A DNA stretch of 64,000 bases from Oceanobacillus salinisoli. Lineage in GTDB: Bacteria; Bacillota; Bacilli; Bacillales; Amphibacillaceae. The stretch is taken from assembly GCF_009733865.1 (NCBI RefSeq), contig NZ_WOFB01000006.1, positions 62,001 through 126,000 of the forward strand. The letters are read 5' to 3'. This document shows positions 8,331 through 17,711 of the stretch, piece after piece. The translations under genes were made by a program, and so were the position numbers. How positions within the stretch are numbered: position 1 is the stretch's first letter; the number at the start of each line of letters is the position of its first letter. The notes beneath the pieces were generated by a model. It saw nothing but the letters and a program-made list of their open reading frames with translations. It ran no database searches and was not told the origin of the DNA.

Positions 8331-8591
8331 TTACCTGCTTTTTACAAGCATGTTAACAGCTTCCTTTACCAAATCATCACCACTTTCTCCCTGTTCTTCT
8401 GCGTTTCTCACACACTCTATTAAATTGCTGCTCACTAAAACACCCATTGTACGATCAATTGCTGTTCTACTAGCAGACAATTGAGTAATGATGTCTTTGC
8501 ACTCTTTGCCCTCATCCATCATTCTTAAGACGCCTCTAATTTGACCTTCAATTCGCTTTAAACGATTTCTTGTCTGAACATCATATTCCAT
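8331..8591 (-). CDS. CsoR/CstR-family repressor, CstR-like
   Basis: An 86-residue DUF156 all-helical repressor, tetrameric in this family. The DNA-binding start NRLKRIEGQIRGV is typical. Two Cys remain at about positions 31 (GKECKD) and 60 (NLIEC). The copper ligand His of CsoR, four residues before the second Cys, is replaced by Asn (SSNLIEC). That is the pattern of CstR, which senses persulfides by forming di- to tetrasulfide bridges rather than binding copper. Its own promoter contains a matching operator, so it is probably autoregulated. The sulfur operon lies directly downstream. Confidence 0.9.
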   Translation of the reverse strand: MEYDVQTRNRLKRIEGQIRGVLRMMDEGKECKDIITQLSASRTAIDRTMGVLVSSNLIECVRNAEEQGESGDDLVKEAVNMLVKSR

Positions 8592-8677
8592 AGTGGGACC
8601 TCCATTCTTAATAATTAAAATAAAATTACTTGATTCAAGTTAATTTAGAACCCAGGTATTTGAGATTGAATAAATCG

Positions 8678-8706
8678 ATTATATACCCCGTCTGGTATAT
8701 TGTCAA
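8678..8706 (-). promoter_or_regulatory. promoter and operator of the CstR-like gene
   Basis: On the minus strand TTGACA (8701-8706), a 17-base spacer and TATAAT (8678-8683) form a perfect vegetative promoter. The operator ATACC-CCGTCT-GGTAT (8683-8698) fills the spacer, so a bound repressor would exclude RNA polymerase. Confidence 0.85.
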
Positions 8707-8780
8707 CATTTAATTCTACTTCACTTATATATACTTCTCTATATATTTTAGCTTTTACTTGTAATAACTCTCATTAAAAC

Positions 8781-9122
8781 TTACTTTTCTTCAGAAGATA
8801 GCGAGTAACTGACTACTTTGAACCCTTTCTTTCGTAATATTCGAGTCCCAACGTTTTTTTCCAAAGCATTTGAACATATTAGATGTACTGTTTGATAAGG
8901 TATTTCCTTGTAAAATCTATTCAAATAAGCAACTGGAATGTTAATTGCTTCTTTTGCTGGGTGTTTATATGCAACATTGTAATCCCTAATATCTAGTACA
9001 ACCTTATCGCTTTCTTTATTTATCTCATTTATATCGAAATAGGACATACATAGAACAGGAACGTATCTATTATAAATAACTATTAAGATAGTTATACCTA
9101 ATAAAATATAGACCAAATTCAT
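8781..9122 (-). CDS. membrane-anchored divergent rhodanese
   Basis: A ~113-residue protein with one N-terminal membrane helix (residues 3-19, VYILLGITILIVIYNRY) followed by a degenerate rhodanese domain. The domain has VVLDIRDYNV, INIPVAYL, a loop with Cys (LICSNALEKN) and a C-terminal GFKVVSY. The loop is unlike CxxGxR, so classical activity is doubtful. The ATG at 9122 is 15 bases from AGGAGG, and a TTG just before it is an alternative. It has its own operator-controlled promoter and so belongs to the same regulon although separated from the operon. Confidence 0.75.
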   Translation of the reverse strand: MNLVYILLGITILIVIYNRYVPVLCMSYFDINEINKESDKVVLDIRDYNVAYKHPAKEAINIPVAYLNRFYKEIPYQTVHLICSNALEKNVGTRILRKKGFKVVSYSLSSEEK

Positions 9123-9163
9123 CAATACACTTTCACTCCTCCTTAGCACCTGAAACAACTAAC

Positions 9164-9192
9164 ACTATATACCCCATGCGGTATTTTGTCAA
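9164..9192 (-). promoter_or_regulatory. promoter and operator of the membrane rhodanese gene
   Basis: On the minus strand TTGACA (9187-9192) and TATAGT (9164-9169) are separated by 17 bases. The operator ATACC-CCATGC-GGTAT (9169-9184) occupies the spacer, the same geometry as at 8678-8706. Confidence 0.82.
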
Positions 9193-9296
9193 TGAAAGGA
9201 GACTTAAAAACTGTTTCCATCTAAAGGGTGCAGGTAGTTAAAATTTTCTGCCTCTTTTTTGTTATAATAAGAGCAAGTAGTGTAAGGGGTGATTTT

Positions 9297-9776
9297 ATGA
9301 AAAGTAAAAAAGGAATAATGATTGGACTTATATTTGGACTAATAATCAACCTTTTGAACTGTGCTATCCTTGAAATTCTAGTCTTTGGTTTTTATGGAGG
9401 AATTATTAGCGCAACCCTTAATTTTGATTTCGGGATATATTTCTGGGCCGTTAGTATTTCTATATTACCTACTGTATTTTTGTTCATGTGGTTTGGTCAT
9501 CGATTATCCAAAAAGGAAATGTCTAAAAAACAGGTTTGGTTATATTCAGCAATAGCTGGTTTTGTAGTCATATTTATTTCCGCTTCCATTGGTAATGGTG
9601 TTTATTCCTATTTTAATCATAATAATAGTTTATCAGGACAGATGGAAATTATTGTAGATATGTTCAAATACGCCCCAGTTTATGCATTGGCTTTGATGCC
9701 ATTTACTACCCCAATGTGTGCTTTAGCATTAAAAATACTTTCAAAAATCATAACTACTTCTCTGTTTTCACGATAA
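9297..9776 (+). CDS. four-helix membrane protein of unknown function
   Basis: A 159-residue protein with four predicted membrane helices (about residues 7-30, 42-66, 79-103 and 125-150) and a short basic segment RLSKKEMSKKQ after helix 2. I do not recognise a family. The start at 9297 has AAGGGGTG at good spacing, and a longer frame upstream lacks one. It is monocistronic and divergent from the rhodanese gene. Nothing in the sequence ties it to sulfur metabolism. Confidence 0.65.
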   Translation: MKSKKGIMIGLIFGLIINLLNCAILEILVFGFYGGIISATLNFDFGIYFWAVSISILPTVFLFMWFGHRLSKKEMSKKQVWLYSAIAGFVVIFISASIGNGVYSYFNHNNSLSGQMEIIVDMFKYAPVYALALMPFTTPMCALALKILSKIITTSLFSR

Positions 9777-9839
9777 AAACAAGAACATACTATAATAAAG
9801 TAATAGATACGTCCGTCCCCTATAAAGAATCAGCATTTT

Positions 9840-10200
9840 TATAAAAAATATAATTTACTTATTTTTCTCTTTATCACCCTTTTAGGTGGATGTAGTGAAA
9901 ATGTCGCTATGTCCATTCCACGTTCCATAAACCAGATATCCGATACATTTTCTGGTTAGTACCAATTATACTAAATCGTTAATGCGTTATAATACGGGGG
10001 TTCAAACATCCTTTCAAGAAAAGTATAGTAATTATACTGGAAGAAATTGAAAAATATCCCCTAATTCTGAAGGGAATATAGCAGTATTTTCATCCATAAA
10101 AGGTACGGTTACTTTAATTCAAGATAGTAATCTATCTTTTTTCCATTATAAAAAAGCTGAAATGAAAGATACATCTCTATCATCCCAGCTTTATTATTTA
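9840..10200 (+). pseudogene. remnant of a small lipoprotein gene
   Basis: A frame beginning at 9840 without a start codon encodes a lipoprotein signal peptide, KKYNLLIFLFITLLGGCSEN, with a perfect lipobox LGGC. It is interrupted by a stop near 9957. The coding pattern continues in another frame (TNYTKSLMRYNTGVQ, then SIKGTVTLIQDS) with a further stop. Lost start, frameshift and stops show decay. The parent family is not recognised. Confidence 0.5.
10155..10196 (-). terminator. stem-loop after the peptide transporter operon
   Basis: AAAGCTG and CAGCTTT are paired across a ~25-base interior just beyond the last stop codon of the minus-strand operon; its outward side has T runs. It is a plausible weak intrinsic terminator. 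Confidence 0.4.
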
Positions 10201-10617
10201 TACCAACTCAATATGAAGAATTGGCTTATCGCCCAGTTCTTCCTCATGTACGGTCCAATTTTTAGAAAGAAGACTCGTTAATTGATGGCGTTCTTCCGTA
10301 TTTAGATATAATCCTCGAATACCGCTTTCCGTAGTTTGATAATCCACTTCATCCATTTTATTAAATTTTAATTTCAACAGGTTCTTTAATCCATTAAACG
10401 TAACGAACTTTACTTGATATCCCTCTTCAACCATCGTTTGGAAGGCAATAGGGTCCTTCTCCCTTAACCTTAGTAAATCCTGAAAATCAAAAGACTCATG
10501 CAGACGATTCCAAGCACTAATATCCTCACCTTCGATTAATTCTTGATCCGTTACACCCTTACTTCTTAGTGTTTCTATCATATATGCTTCCATTAAAGAA
10601 ATCTTTGGTATCTCCAT
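10198..10617 (-). CDS. uncharacterised protein, last gene of the peptide ABC operon
   Basis: A 139-residue soluble, acidic, helix-rich protein (MEIPKISLMEAYMIETLRSK at the start, LHIELV at the end). I do not recognise the family. The start at 10617 has AAAGGAG at seven bases. It lies 13 bp after the ATPase stop codon, so it is the sixth cistron of the transporter operon. The phrases VTDQELIEGEDISAW and YQVKFVTFNGLKNLLKLKF suggest an N-terminal helical half and a C-terminal alpha/beta half. No catalytic motif is visible. Confidence 0.6.
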   Translation of the reverse strand: MEIPKISLMEAYMIETLRSKGVTDQELIEGEDISAWNRLHESFDFQDLLRLREKDPIAFQTMVEEGYQVKFVTFNGLKNLLKLKFNKMDEVDYQTTESGIRGLYLNTEERHQLTSLLSKNWTVHEEELGDKPILHIELV

Positions 10618-10630
10618 ACATTTTCTCCTT

Positions 10631-11632
10631 TCACTGACGAGGGAACTCCCCTTGTTTGTTTTCCATGGGATAGAAGCATGATACGTAATGACTTGATGAA
10701 TTCTTTCCATCTAAAGTAGGTACATTTCCTTTACAAAACTCTGTAGCAAATGGACATCTTGTATGAAAAACACAACCGCTTGGCGGATGGGATGGAGATG
10801 GCAACTCCCCTTTTAAAACAATACGCTCCCGTTTTTTCTCCTTGTCAGGGTATGGTAAAGGAATAGCGGAAAGTAATGCGTTAGTATATGGATGACGGGC
10901 ATTCTTATACAACGATTCACTATCTGATAACTCCATTATCTTACCTAGATACATCACCCCTACTTTATCTGAAATGTGCCTAATTACCGATAAATCGTGG
11001 GCAATAAATAGATAGGTTAGCCCTAACTCTTCTTGTAAATCTTCCAACAAATTAATTACTTGTGCCTGAACAGAAACATCCAGCGCACTCACTGGTTCAT
11101 CCAATATAATTAATTTTGGATTTAATGCAAGAGCACGAGCAATTCCAATCCTTTGACGTTGTCCCCCGGAAAATTGATGTGGCAATTTGTTATAGTCATC
11201 TGCTTTTAACCCTACTAATTCCATTAATTCCATTACGCGTTTTTTTAAATTATTCGTTTGGTTAAATGCTTTTAAAGGGGCGGCAATAATGTCTCCCGCC
11301 CTCATTCTTGGATTAAGGCTTGTATATGGGTCCTGATAGACCATTTGGATATCACGTCTTAGTTCGTGTAATTCTTTTTTATTATATTGTAAAATACTTT
11401 TCCCTTCGAATAAAATATCGCCGGAAGTTGGTTTTAATAAGCCCACAATCGTGCGGGCTAGCGTACTCTTCCCACATCCGGATTCACCTACAATCCCTAA
11501 CGTTTCCCCTTTGTTTAACGTAAAATTGACACCATTTACCGCTTTAACATCGTTTGTCGTTCGTTGAAATACACCTTGTTTTATTGGGAAATGCATGTTC
11601 AAGTCCTGTATTTCCAATAATGCTTCAGACAT
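10631..11632 (-). CDS. oligopeptide/dipeptide ABC ATPase, DppF/OppF type
   Basis: A 333-residue ABC ATPase with Walker A GESGCGKST (about residues 49-57), Q-loop YQDPYTSL, signature FSGGQRQRIGIARAL, Walker B LIILDEP and H-loop AHD. The C-terminal oligopeptide-type extension CVFHTRCPFATEFC carries the four-Cys pattern that in some family members binds an iron-sulfur cluster. It pairs with the ATPase at 11625-12653, whose stop overlaps this start by 8 bp, to drive peptide or nickel-chelate uptake. Confidence 0.93.
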   Translation of the reverse strand: MSEALLEIQDLNMHFPIKQGVFQRTTNDVKAVNGVNFTLNKGETLGIVGESGCGKSTLARTIVGLLKPTSGDILFEGKSILQYNKKELHELRRDIQMVYQDPYTSLNPRMRAGDIIAAPLKAFNQTNNLKKRVMELMELVGLKADDYNKLPHQFSGGQRQRIGIARALALNPKLIILDEPVSALDVSVQAQVINLLEDLQEELGLTYLFIAHDLSVIRHISDKVGVMYLGKIMELSDSESLYKNARHPYTNALLSAIPLPYPDKEKKRERIVLKGELPSPSHPPSGCVFHTRCPFATEFCKGNVPTLDGKNSSSHYVSCFYPMENKQGEFPRQ

Positions 11633-12653
11633 GTTTCTGCCTTCCTTCCTGTTCCCGATTCTCTAAACGCTTCTTCGCTTCTTTGAACTCCAATTCAGAT
11701 AAAATGCAAGCTGCATAGTGATCACCCGATCTTTTCGTCAATTGCGGATACATCGTCTTACATTGTTCCGTAGCGAAAGGGCACCGCGGATGAAAATTAC
11801 ACCCACTTGGTGGATGAACTAAATTTGGGGGTTGCCCTTCTATACTTAGTAGACGATTACGAGTTTCCGAATCGATACGTGGTAGGGAGCGGAGCAATGA
11901 CCATGTATAAGGCATGGATGTATGATAGAATATATCTTCCACATTCCCCTTTTCTACAATCCTTCCAGAATACATCACAAGAACTTTCTCAGCCATCTGA
12001 GCAATGACACCTAAATCATGAGAGATGATAATAATTGCCGTACCATATTTCTCTTGAATACGTTTCATAAGTTCCAATATTTGGGCTTGTATTGTAACAT
12101 CGAGTGCTGTCGTCGGTTCATCCGCAATTAAAATTTTGGGATTGCACGCCAGCGCAATTGCAATAAGGACACGTTGACGCATACCACCTGAAAATTGATG
12201 TGGGTACGCGTCAAACCTTTTTTCAGGATCTGGAATACCTACATCTGTTAATAGTTCAATCGCTCTCTGTCTTGCTTTCCTTTTTGGCATGTGATGATGT
12301 GTCAATATCGCTTCGATTAATTGATCCCCAATTTTAAAGACAGGATTTAAACTTGACATTGGATCTTGATAAACCATCGCAATCTCATTACCACGTATTT
12401 TTTGAAGTTCCTTTTCTTTTAATTGGAGCAGTTTTTTTCCTTCAAACACAATTTCTCCTTGCGGGTAGAAGGTTGGGGGCTTCGGATTAAGTTGCATAAT
12501 AGAATGTGCCAGAACACTTTTTCCACTTCCTGATTCACCTACTATGCCAATTGTCTCACCAGGTTCAATGGTAAAGCTTACCCCGTCAACCGCTTTTACT
12601 ACCCCATCAGGTGTATCAATATGAGCTTTCAAATTCTTTACCTCTAGCACCAT
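11625..12653 (-). CDS. oligopeptide/dipeptide ABC ATPase, DppD/OppD type
   Basis: A 342-residue ABC ATPase with Walker A GESGSGKSV, Q-loop YQDPMSSLNP, signature FSGGMRQRVLIAIAL, Walker B ILIADEPTTALD and H-loop SHD, followed by the Opp-type C-terminal region CNFHPRCPFATEQC. It is the OppD-like partner of the downstream ATPase. The ATG at 12653 follows GGAGGGAT. It is 25 bp from the permease gene, in the same operon. Confidence 0.93.
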   Translation of the reverse strand: MVLEVKNLKAHIDTPDGVVKAVDGVSFTIEPGETIGIVGESGSGKSVLAHSIMQLNPKPPTFYPQGEIVFEGKKLLQLKEKELQKIRGNEIAMVYQDPMSSLNPVFKIGDQLIEAILTHHHMPKRKARQRAIELLTDVGIPDPEKRFDAYPHQFSGGMRQRVLIAIALACNPKILIADEPTTALDVTIQAQILELMKRIQEKYGTAIIIISHDLGVIAQMAEKVLVMYSGRIVEKGNVEDIFYHTSMPYTWSLLRSLPRIDSETRNRLLSIEGQPPNLVHPPSGCNFHPRCPFATEQCKTMYPQLTKRSGDHYAACILSELEFKEAKKRLENREQEGRQKHV

Positions 12654-12678
12654 CTATCCCTCCAAATAATTATGACGC

Positions 12679-13521
12679 TTATTGCCTTTTAATCAGTCTT
12701 TTTTTCTTTTTTCTTTTCCCTTTTGCGTAAGGATCAAAGGCATCTCTAAGCCCATCTCCTAATAGATTTAATGACAGAACGGTAAGGACGATAAAAATAC
12801 CAGGAAAAATCGAAAACCAAGGCGCTATTGTAATATAAATCTGCGCTTCCTGTAACATGTTTCCCCAGGTTGGTATAGATGGCTCAACGCCAACACCTAA
12901 GAAGCTTAGTGCTGCTTCTGCAAGAATCGATCTTGCAAAAATAAATGTCCCTTGCACAATAATAGGCGATAATACATTAGGAAGGATGTATCTAGATAAA
13001 ATGACAGGATCCTTCACTCCTGAAGTTTTGGCAGCTTCCACATATTGAATATTTTTAACTTGAAGAACACTAGAACGTACGACACGCGTCATGACAGGCC
13101 AGAAGGAAAAGGTTAACGCAATGATAATATTCGTGACACTTCCACCTAAAGCTGCCACAAGAGCTAACGCTAATAATAAAGAGGGAAAAGCCAGCATCCC
13201 ATCAATAATTCGCATAATGATAGAATCTAATTTTTTGTAATATCCCGCAATAAGACCTGTTATCGTTCCTAATACCGTTGAAAGCACGGCAACCGTAAAG
13301 CCGACCAATAAAGAAACCCTTGCAGATATAATCGTTTGACCAAATATATCCCGGCCAAAGTGGTCTGTACCAAACCAATATTCTGAGGATAGTGGCATTA
13401 ATCGCAGACTTGAATCCATCAAACTTGGTGATACAGGAAGCCACCATGCAGCTGTAATGGTGGATAAAAATAATAAAATTAAAAAGACGAAAGGAATAAG
13501 ATTTCGTTTTCTTCTTAACAT
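12679..13521 (-). CDS. peptide ABC permease, DppC/OppC type
   Basis: A 280-residue permease with an N-terminal helix (residues 9-28), the OppC N domain with YWFGTDHFGRDIF, and a five-helix BPD_transp_1 domain. The EAA loop reads YVEAAKTSGVKDPVILSRYILPN. A very basic tail (KGKRKKKKRLIKR) faces the cytosol. It forms the translocation pore with the DppB-type permease encoded immediately upstream. Confidence 0.93.
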   Translation of the reverse strand: MLRRKRNLIPFVFLILLFLSTITAAWWLPVSPSLMDSSLRLMPLSSEYWFGTDHFGRDIFGQTIISARVSLLVGFTVAVLSTVLGTITGLIAGYYKKLDSIIMRIIDGMLAFPSLLLALALVAALGGSVTNIIIALTFSFWPVMTRVVRSSVLQVKNIQYVEAAKTSGVKDPVILSRYILPNVLSPIIVQGTFIFARSILAEAALSFLGVGVEPSIPTWGNMLQEAQIYITIAPWFSIFPGIFIVLTVLSLNLLGDGLRDAFDPYAKGKRKKKKRLIKRQ

Positions 13522-13545
13522 GAGGACACTTCCTTTTTTACTAAA

Positions 13546-14490
13546 TCAATCATAGCGAATTCTCGGATCTAAAAAGGCGTATAAAAGGTCAACAATTAAA
13601 TTAATGATGACATAAACAAACGCAATAAATAATATAACTCCTTGGATAACTGGATAATCCCTACGATGAATCGAATCAATTAATAACTGGCCAATCCCCG
13701 GTATGGTAAATATCGTTTCAATAATGACGGTTCCGCCGAGTAGACCAGCAATAGTTACACCTATAACAGTTGTTGTTGGAATAAGGGCATTGGAAAACAC
13801 GTGCTTTATTAGGACGGTACTTTCTTTCACACCTTTTCCCCGTGCCGTTTTGGTATAATCTTGATTCACGGATTCCAGCATACTATCCCTGAGCATACGA
13901 GCAATTAACCCAATTTCCACGGCTGCCAAAACAATCCCAGGTAACAGTAAGTGATGTAACCAACCCAATATACCATCTGTAATCGGGACATAACCTGCTA
14001 CTGGAAAAATTGGTACAGTAACTCCTAAACCAAAAACTAACAGTAAGGCTAACCAAAACTCAGGTATGGAAGTTCCTAATAGGGAACCTGATAAAAATAT
14101 AGGATCCAATACGGTATTCCGTTTCCACACAATAAAAATAGCTGTCGGAATCGCTACAATCAGCGTTAATAGCATGGATATAATCATTAAACTAAATGTC
14201 GGGCCAATTCGTTCTGCTATGATTTGTGATACTGGCTGTTCAGAATAAATTGATTCTCCTAAATCTCCAACAAAAACATTTCTTAGCCAGTCAAAATATT
14301 GAACAACTTTTGGTTTATCTAATCCTAATTGTTGTTCCAATTGTTCAATTGCTTCTGGAGAACTATCTTCCCCTAAAATAAGGTAAGCTGGATTACCTGG
14401 AGTTAAATGAACAATCATAAATACAATAATACTAACGATAAATAGAACAGGAATGATAGCTATTAGTCTTCGTATCGTGTAATGTAACAC
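13546..14490 (-). CDS. peptide ABC permease, DppB/OppB type
   Basis: A 314-residue permease with six membrane helices. The N-terminal helix IIPVLFIVSIIVFMIVHLTPG is followed by the extracytoplasmic LGLDKPKVVQYFDW segment typical of DppB, and the EAA loop is YTKTARGKGVKESTVLIKHVFSN. The GTG start follows GGAGGGAAT. It is second in the operon, after the binding protein, from which it is separated by a hairpin that probably reduces membrane gene expression. Confidence 0.93.
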   Translation of the reverse strand: MLHYTIRRLIAIIPVLFIVSIIVFMIVHLTPGNPAYLILGEDSSPEAIEQLEQQLGLDKPKVVQYFDWLRNVFVGDLGESIYSEQPVSQIIAERIGPTFSLMIISMLLTLIVAIPTAIFIVWKRNTVLDPIFLSGSLLGTSIPEFWLALLLVFGLGVTVPIFPVAGYVPITDGILGWLHHLLLPGIVLAAVEIGLIARMLRDSMLESVNQDYTKTARGKGVKESTVLIKHVFSNALIPTTTVIGVTIAGLLGGTVIIETIFTIPGIGQLLIDSIHRRDYPVIQGVILFIAFVYVIINLIVDLLYAFLDPRIRYD

Positions 14491-14528
14491 TTTATTCCCT
14501 CCCTTTATTCAATCTGTACATAAAACAA

Positions 14529-14563
14529 GGGAGCCAGTGTCGTTAAAAACTGACATGACTCCC
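14529..14563 (-). terminator. attenuating hairpin after the binding-protein gene
   Basis: GGGAGCCAGTGTC pairs imperfectly with GACATGACTCCC across a ten-base loop, in the 81-bp space between the solute-binding protein and permease genes. Such intercistronic hairpins usually raise binding-protein mRNA over the rest. Confidence 0.6.
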
Positions 14564-14571
14564 ACTATTGC

Positions 14572-16173
14572 TTATTCACTCTTCCAAGTATTCCAGAATC
14601 GTGGACCAATCCATGCATCATATTCCTGGATTTCGTCACTCATTATATCTAAAGTCGTTTCATTTGCTACTTTTATGATAGGAAGTTCTTCATATACCGT
14701 TTGGTTCATTTCAGCTAATATTTCCTGTCTTTCTTCAGAAGATGCTGCTAATCCCCATTGATCCATTAATTCTGACCAGCGTTCACTGTTGTACCAACCA
14801 CTACTACCGGTATCTTGAACAAGGAATCCTAATTCATTTGGTGAAAATCTAGTAGAATATCCAATAACAACGATATCCCAATTATTAGGGTCTTGCCATC
14901 TCTCAAGATACGTTGCCCATTCATATGGATCAAGTTCAACAGTAAACCCTACTTCTTCAAGTTGTTGTTCAGCCACTTGAGAAATACGTTTATATGCTTC
15001 ATGATTGTTGGAATACATGATTGTAATAGGCTCACCATTATAATTTGATTCATCCAGTAGTTCTTTTGCCTTTTCCGTATCATACGCTAAATAGGAATCT
15101 GTTCCTTCTGCTGTATATAATTCGGTTTGAGTTGGATCAAATAGCGCTCCATCCATTTCATAAAATTCTTTATTTCCATAAGTGGATTGTGCAATCTCCT
15201 CTTGATCCAGAGCATAGTGTAAAGCCTGGCGAACCTTCAAATCATCAAATGGTGCTTCTGATTTATCCGGTGTAATCATGGAATAACCATTGATATACGA
15301 AACAGGGTTTGTATTTGGTGTTGATTCAACGACTTCGTATAAATCTGCCGGAATGTTTTGAGCATAGTCGTATAGGTTTGTTTGTAAACCATTCAATTTC
15401 ACTTGTGGATCCTTAACAATTAAAAAGTTAATTTGATCAAGAGCTGCTTCCTTTTTACCTGTAAGTCCGCCCCAATCCGTTTCTTCACGCTGTGAATATT
15501 CATCGAACCTAGTCAGAACAATCTCATCACCACGTTCCCATTTTTCAAATTGATATGGGCCTGTACCAATCAGCTGTTCTGGAACTAATGGTTTCTCCCC
15601 TGCTTCCTCAGCAATTTCTTTAGGAATAATGGCTAATCCAGTTTTTGGTGCAGCCATATCATCAAGAAAACCGTTATACACTTCATTTAAAGTAATTTCT
15701 ACCGTTAATTCATCTACTTCCTTCACGTCTTCGATATATTCACCTGCAACTTTACCTACTGAAGATACAAGTATCCATCTTTCAAAAGATGCTACTACAT
15801 CCTCTGCTTCTACAGTTGTACCATCATGAAAATTCACATCTTCTCTAATGGTTATCGTGTAAACCTTTTGATCATTTGAAATGCTATAATCCTCTGCTAT
15901 CATCGGTTTTACAGCAAAATCATTATCAAGTGCTACTAATGTTTCAAAAATGTGCCAAGCAATGTCTCTTGTCGGACTTGAAGCATTTTGCATAATATCC
16001 AGCGTATCCGGTTCACTTGCATAGGCAACATCAAGTGTTCCACCAGTTTGCTGTTCTTCTGCTGCAGTATTTTCTTCCCCTGTTTCTTCACTTGAGCTGT
16101 CATTACCACAAGCCACCAAAATAAGTGTCAAAATAAATATGGTAAATAGTTGTAAAGTATGTTTTAAACGCAT
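14572..16173 (-). CDS. peptide/nickel ABC substrate-binding lipoprotein
   Basis: A 533-residue SBP_bac_5 protein, the extracytoplasmic receptor of the transporter. A lipoprotein signal peptide ends LILVACGND, with Cys at about residue 22, followed by a Glu-rich linker. The fold contains PDTLDIMQNAS, NFHDGTTVEAEDVVASFERW (family signature), GTGPYQFEKW and LPIIKVANETT near the end. The start has TAGGAGAG. It is the first gene of the operon. Peptide transport is the likely role; the ligand cannot be read from sequence. Confidence 0.93.
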   Translation of the reverse strand: MRLKHTLQLFTIFILTLILVACGNDSSSEETGEENTAAEEQQTGGTLDVAYASEPDTLDIMQNASSPTRDIAWHIFETLVALDNDFAVKPMIAEDYSISNDQKVYTITIREDVNFHDGTTVEAEDVVASFERWILVSSVGKVAGEYIEDVKEVDELTVEITLNEVYNGFLDDMAAPKTGLAIIPKEIAEEAGEKPLVPEQLIGTGPYQFEKWERGDEIVLTRFDEYSQREETDWGGLTGKKEAALDQINFLIVKDPQVKLNGLQTNLYDYAQNIPADLYEVVESTPNTNPVSYINGYSMITPDKSEAPFDDLKVRQALHYALDQEEIAQSTYGNKEFYEMDGALFDPTQTELYTAEGTDSYLAYDTEKAKELLDESNYNGEPITIMYSNNHEAYKRISQVAEQQLEEVGFTVELDPYEWATYLERWQDPNNWDIVVIGYSTRFSPNELGFLVQDTGSSGWYNSERWSELMDQWGLAASSEERQEILAEMNQTVYEELPIIKVANETTLDIMSDEIQEYDAWIGPRFWNTWKSE

Positions 16174-16441
16174 GATGATCTCTCCTATTAATTAGTTAAC
16201 TAAATAGTGTTTTTATAAATCCCTGACAATCTATTAATTCTATTTAAAGTTGTAAGAGTTTTAAAGATGTATAAAATATATAATAAACATATTATTCCGG
16301 GTTGTCAACTGGGTTTAAACTTAGAAAATCCATGTGACATATCAGCACCCTTATTATTTCGCTTCATTCCTTTATAAATGTAAAAGGATTACAACAGGAT
16401 GATGAAGTAGTATTATGATGTTATAAAGGAGGATATATATT

Positions 16442-17611
16442 ATGGGGAATACATTCTTAGCAAAAGTTGAACCATATATTCTGAGCGACGATAAATTTTT
16501 ACGTGATTTTGCGCTGTTTACACTCGATAATTCTCAATTGGGAACAGAGCAAACTTTTTTCTATGCCTTACAAGCATTGGACAAGCTCGAACCTCATCCA
16601 ATGATGAATCCGATTCTACCTTATACAAAGCACATGCCTGTAACAGAAAATGTGTTAAAAGAGGTAATTCGGCGCCTAAATAAAAAAGATGATAACTATC
16701 CTTGGTATTCAACCATTATTGAACGCTGTGACACCGCTCTAATTGCAAAGTATCAACATCAACTTTCTCCATTTGTCAATAAAGAGGCGTTAGAAACAAT
16801 TGTAAGCTTACGTTGGATGGATACGGAACAGTTATTCAAGGAAGTCACTGGTATCATGAATTCACTGGAGGATGGTGCGTTTAACCAGCATCTTTTCGAT
16901 TTCGGCAAAAGAATTTTTAAAGAATTGATCCATCGGGGAGAATTTGACGAGGAAAATTATTGGGAGATTGAAGCAGCTATAAAGGAGGAAAGGGACGAGG
17001 AGTTCTTTTCCTTTCATGGCATTTATCATGTTTACCTTGCTGGTGAGCAAAAAGTAACTTCCCTGATTCCTCAACTTACTGCATTACTTCCACGGGAGGA
17101 AGAGGACTTTTTGTTGGAGGAGGTTTTGGATGCCTTAATTAAGATTGGTACACCTGAAGTCATTCCAGAAGTTGAGAAATATGTTACGAATGAAGATTCG
17201 TCTATTTTTGCAATTGGTGTGTTAGAAAATATTAAACATCCTGACGCTGAAGAAATGCTACTCCATCACTTTGATCAAACAACCAATATTAGCTTAAAAA
17301 CACTGATTGCAGAAGCATTATGTCGCCAACTATCAACACAGGCTATTCCAAAGGTGGCAGCACTTATTGAAGAAGGCTACGATGAAACATTACTTGATTT
17401 AAAAGAACCACTATATGCGAATTGTGTCATTAATGGCGTACCTCACCCAAAACTGGAAGAATGGAAAAAAGAACTATTGGAAAAAGATGCGTATTGGCAA
17501 GAACAACGGAAAGAAAGAGCGAGACAGGACGCTAAACGCGCGAAAATTGGACGGAATGATCCTTGCCCTTGTGGTAGCGGGAAGAAATTCAAGAAGTGTT
17601 GTGGAAAGTAA
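16442..17611 (+). CDS. HEAT-like repeat protein with C-terminal SEC-C zinc motif
   Basis: A 389-residue cytosolic protein. The body is a string of helical pairs resembling HEAT/DUF1186-type repeats (for example [37 protein letters not shown]). The last 20 residues are the SEC-C motif [19 protein letters not shown], a zinc-binding tail also found on SecA. Such proteins are thought to act near ribosomes or the secretion machinery, but the function is unknown. The ATG follows AAAGGAGGAT. It is monocistronic. A decayed second SEC-C tail is found 600 bp downstream. Confidence 0.82.
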   Translation: MGNTFLAKVEPYILSDDKFLRDFALFTLDNSQLGTEQTFFYALQALDKLEPHPMMNPILPYTKHMPVTENVLKEVIRRLNKKDDNYPWYSTIIERCDTALIAKYQHQLSPFVNKEALETIVSLRWMDTEQLFKEVTGIMNSLEDGAFNQHLFDFGKRIFKELIHRGEFDEENYWEIEAAIKEERDEEFFSFHGIYHVYLAGEQKVTSLIPQLTALLPREEEDFLLEEVLDALIKIGTPEVIPEVEKYVTNEDSSIFAIGVLENIKHPDAEEMLLHHFDQTTNISLKTLIAEALCRQLSTQAIPKVAALIEEGYDETLLDLKEPLYANCVINGVPHPKLEEWKKELLEKDAYWQEQRKERARQDAKRAKIGRNDPCPCGSGKKFKKCCGK

Positions 17612-17632
17612 TGGAAATAGAACTTTTAAGGT

Positions 17633-17680
17633 TTTTAAGGTGCCTGTCACTTCCCGTTTTTTTGTCATTTATTGTCGAAC
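17633..17680. repeat. REP-like sequence of the GTGCCTGTCACTTCCCG type
   Basis: The stretch GGTGCCTGTCACTTCCCG followed by a T run and TTGTC resembles the conserved half of Bacillaceae REP repeats. Only one half-palindrome is clear here. Confidence 0.4.
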
Positions 17681-17711
17681 GCTTCTCAAGTTCTAGGCAT
17701 ACTCTGATAAA

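Noticed and set aside
13202-13447. Minus-strand 81-codon frame inside the permease gene
   Set aside because: Shadow frame of the DppC-type permease.
16201-16330. Possible riboswitch or T-box upstream of the binding-protein gene
   Set aside because: AT-rich sequence without a conserved aptamer motif or convincing terminator/antiterminator pair.
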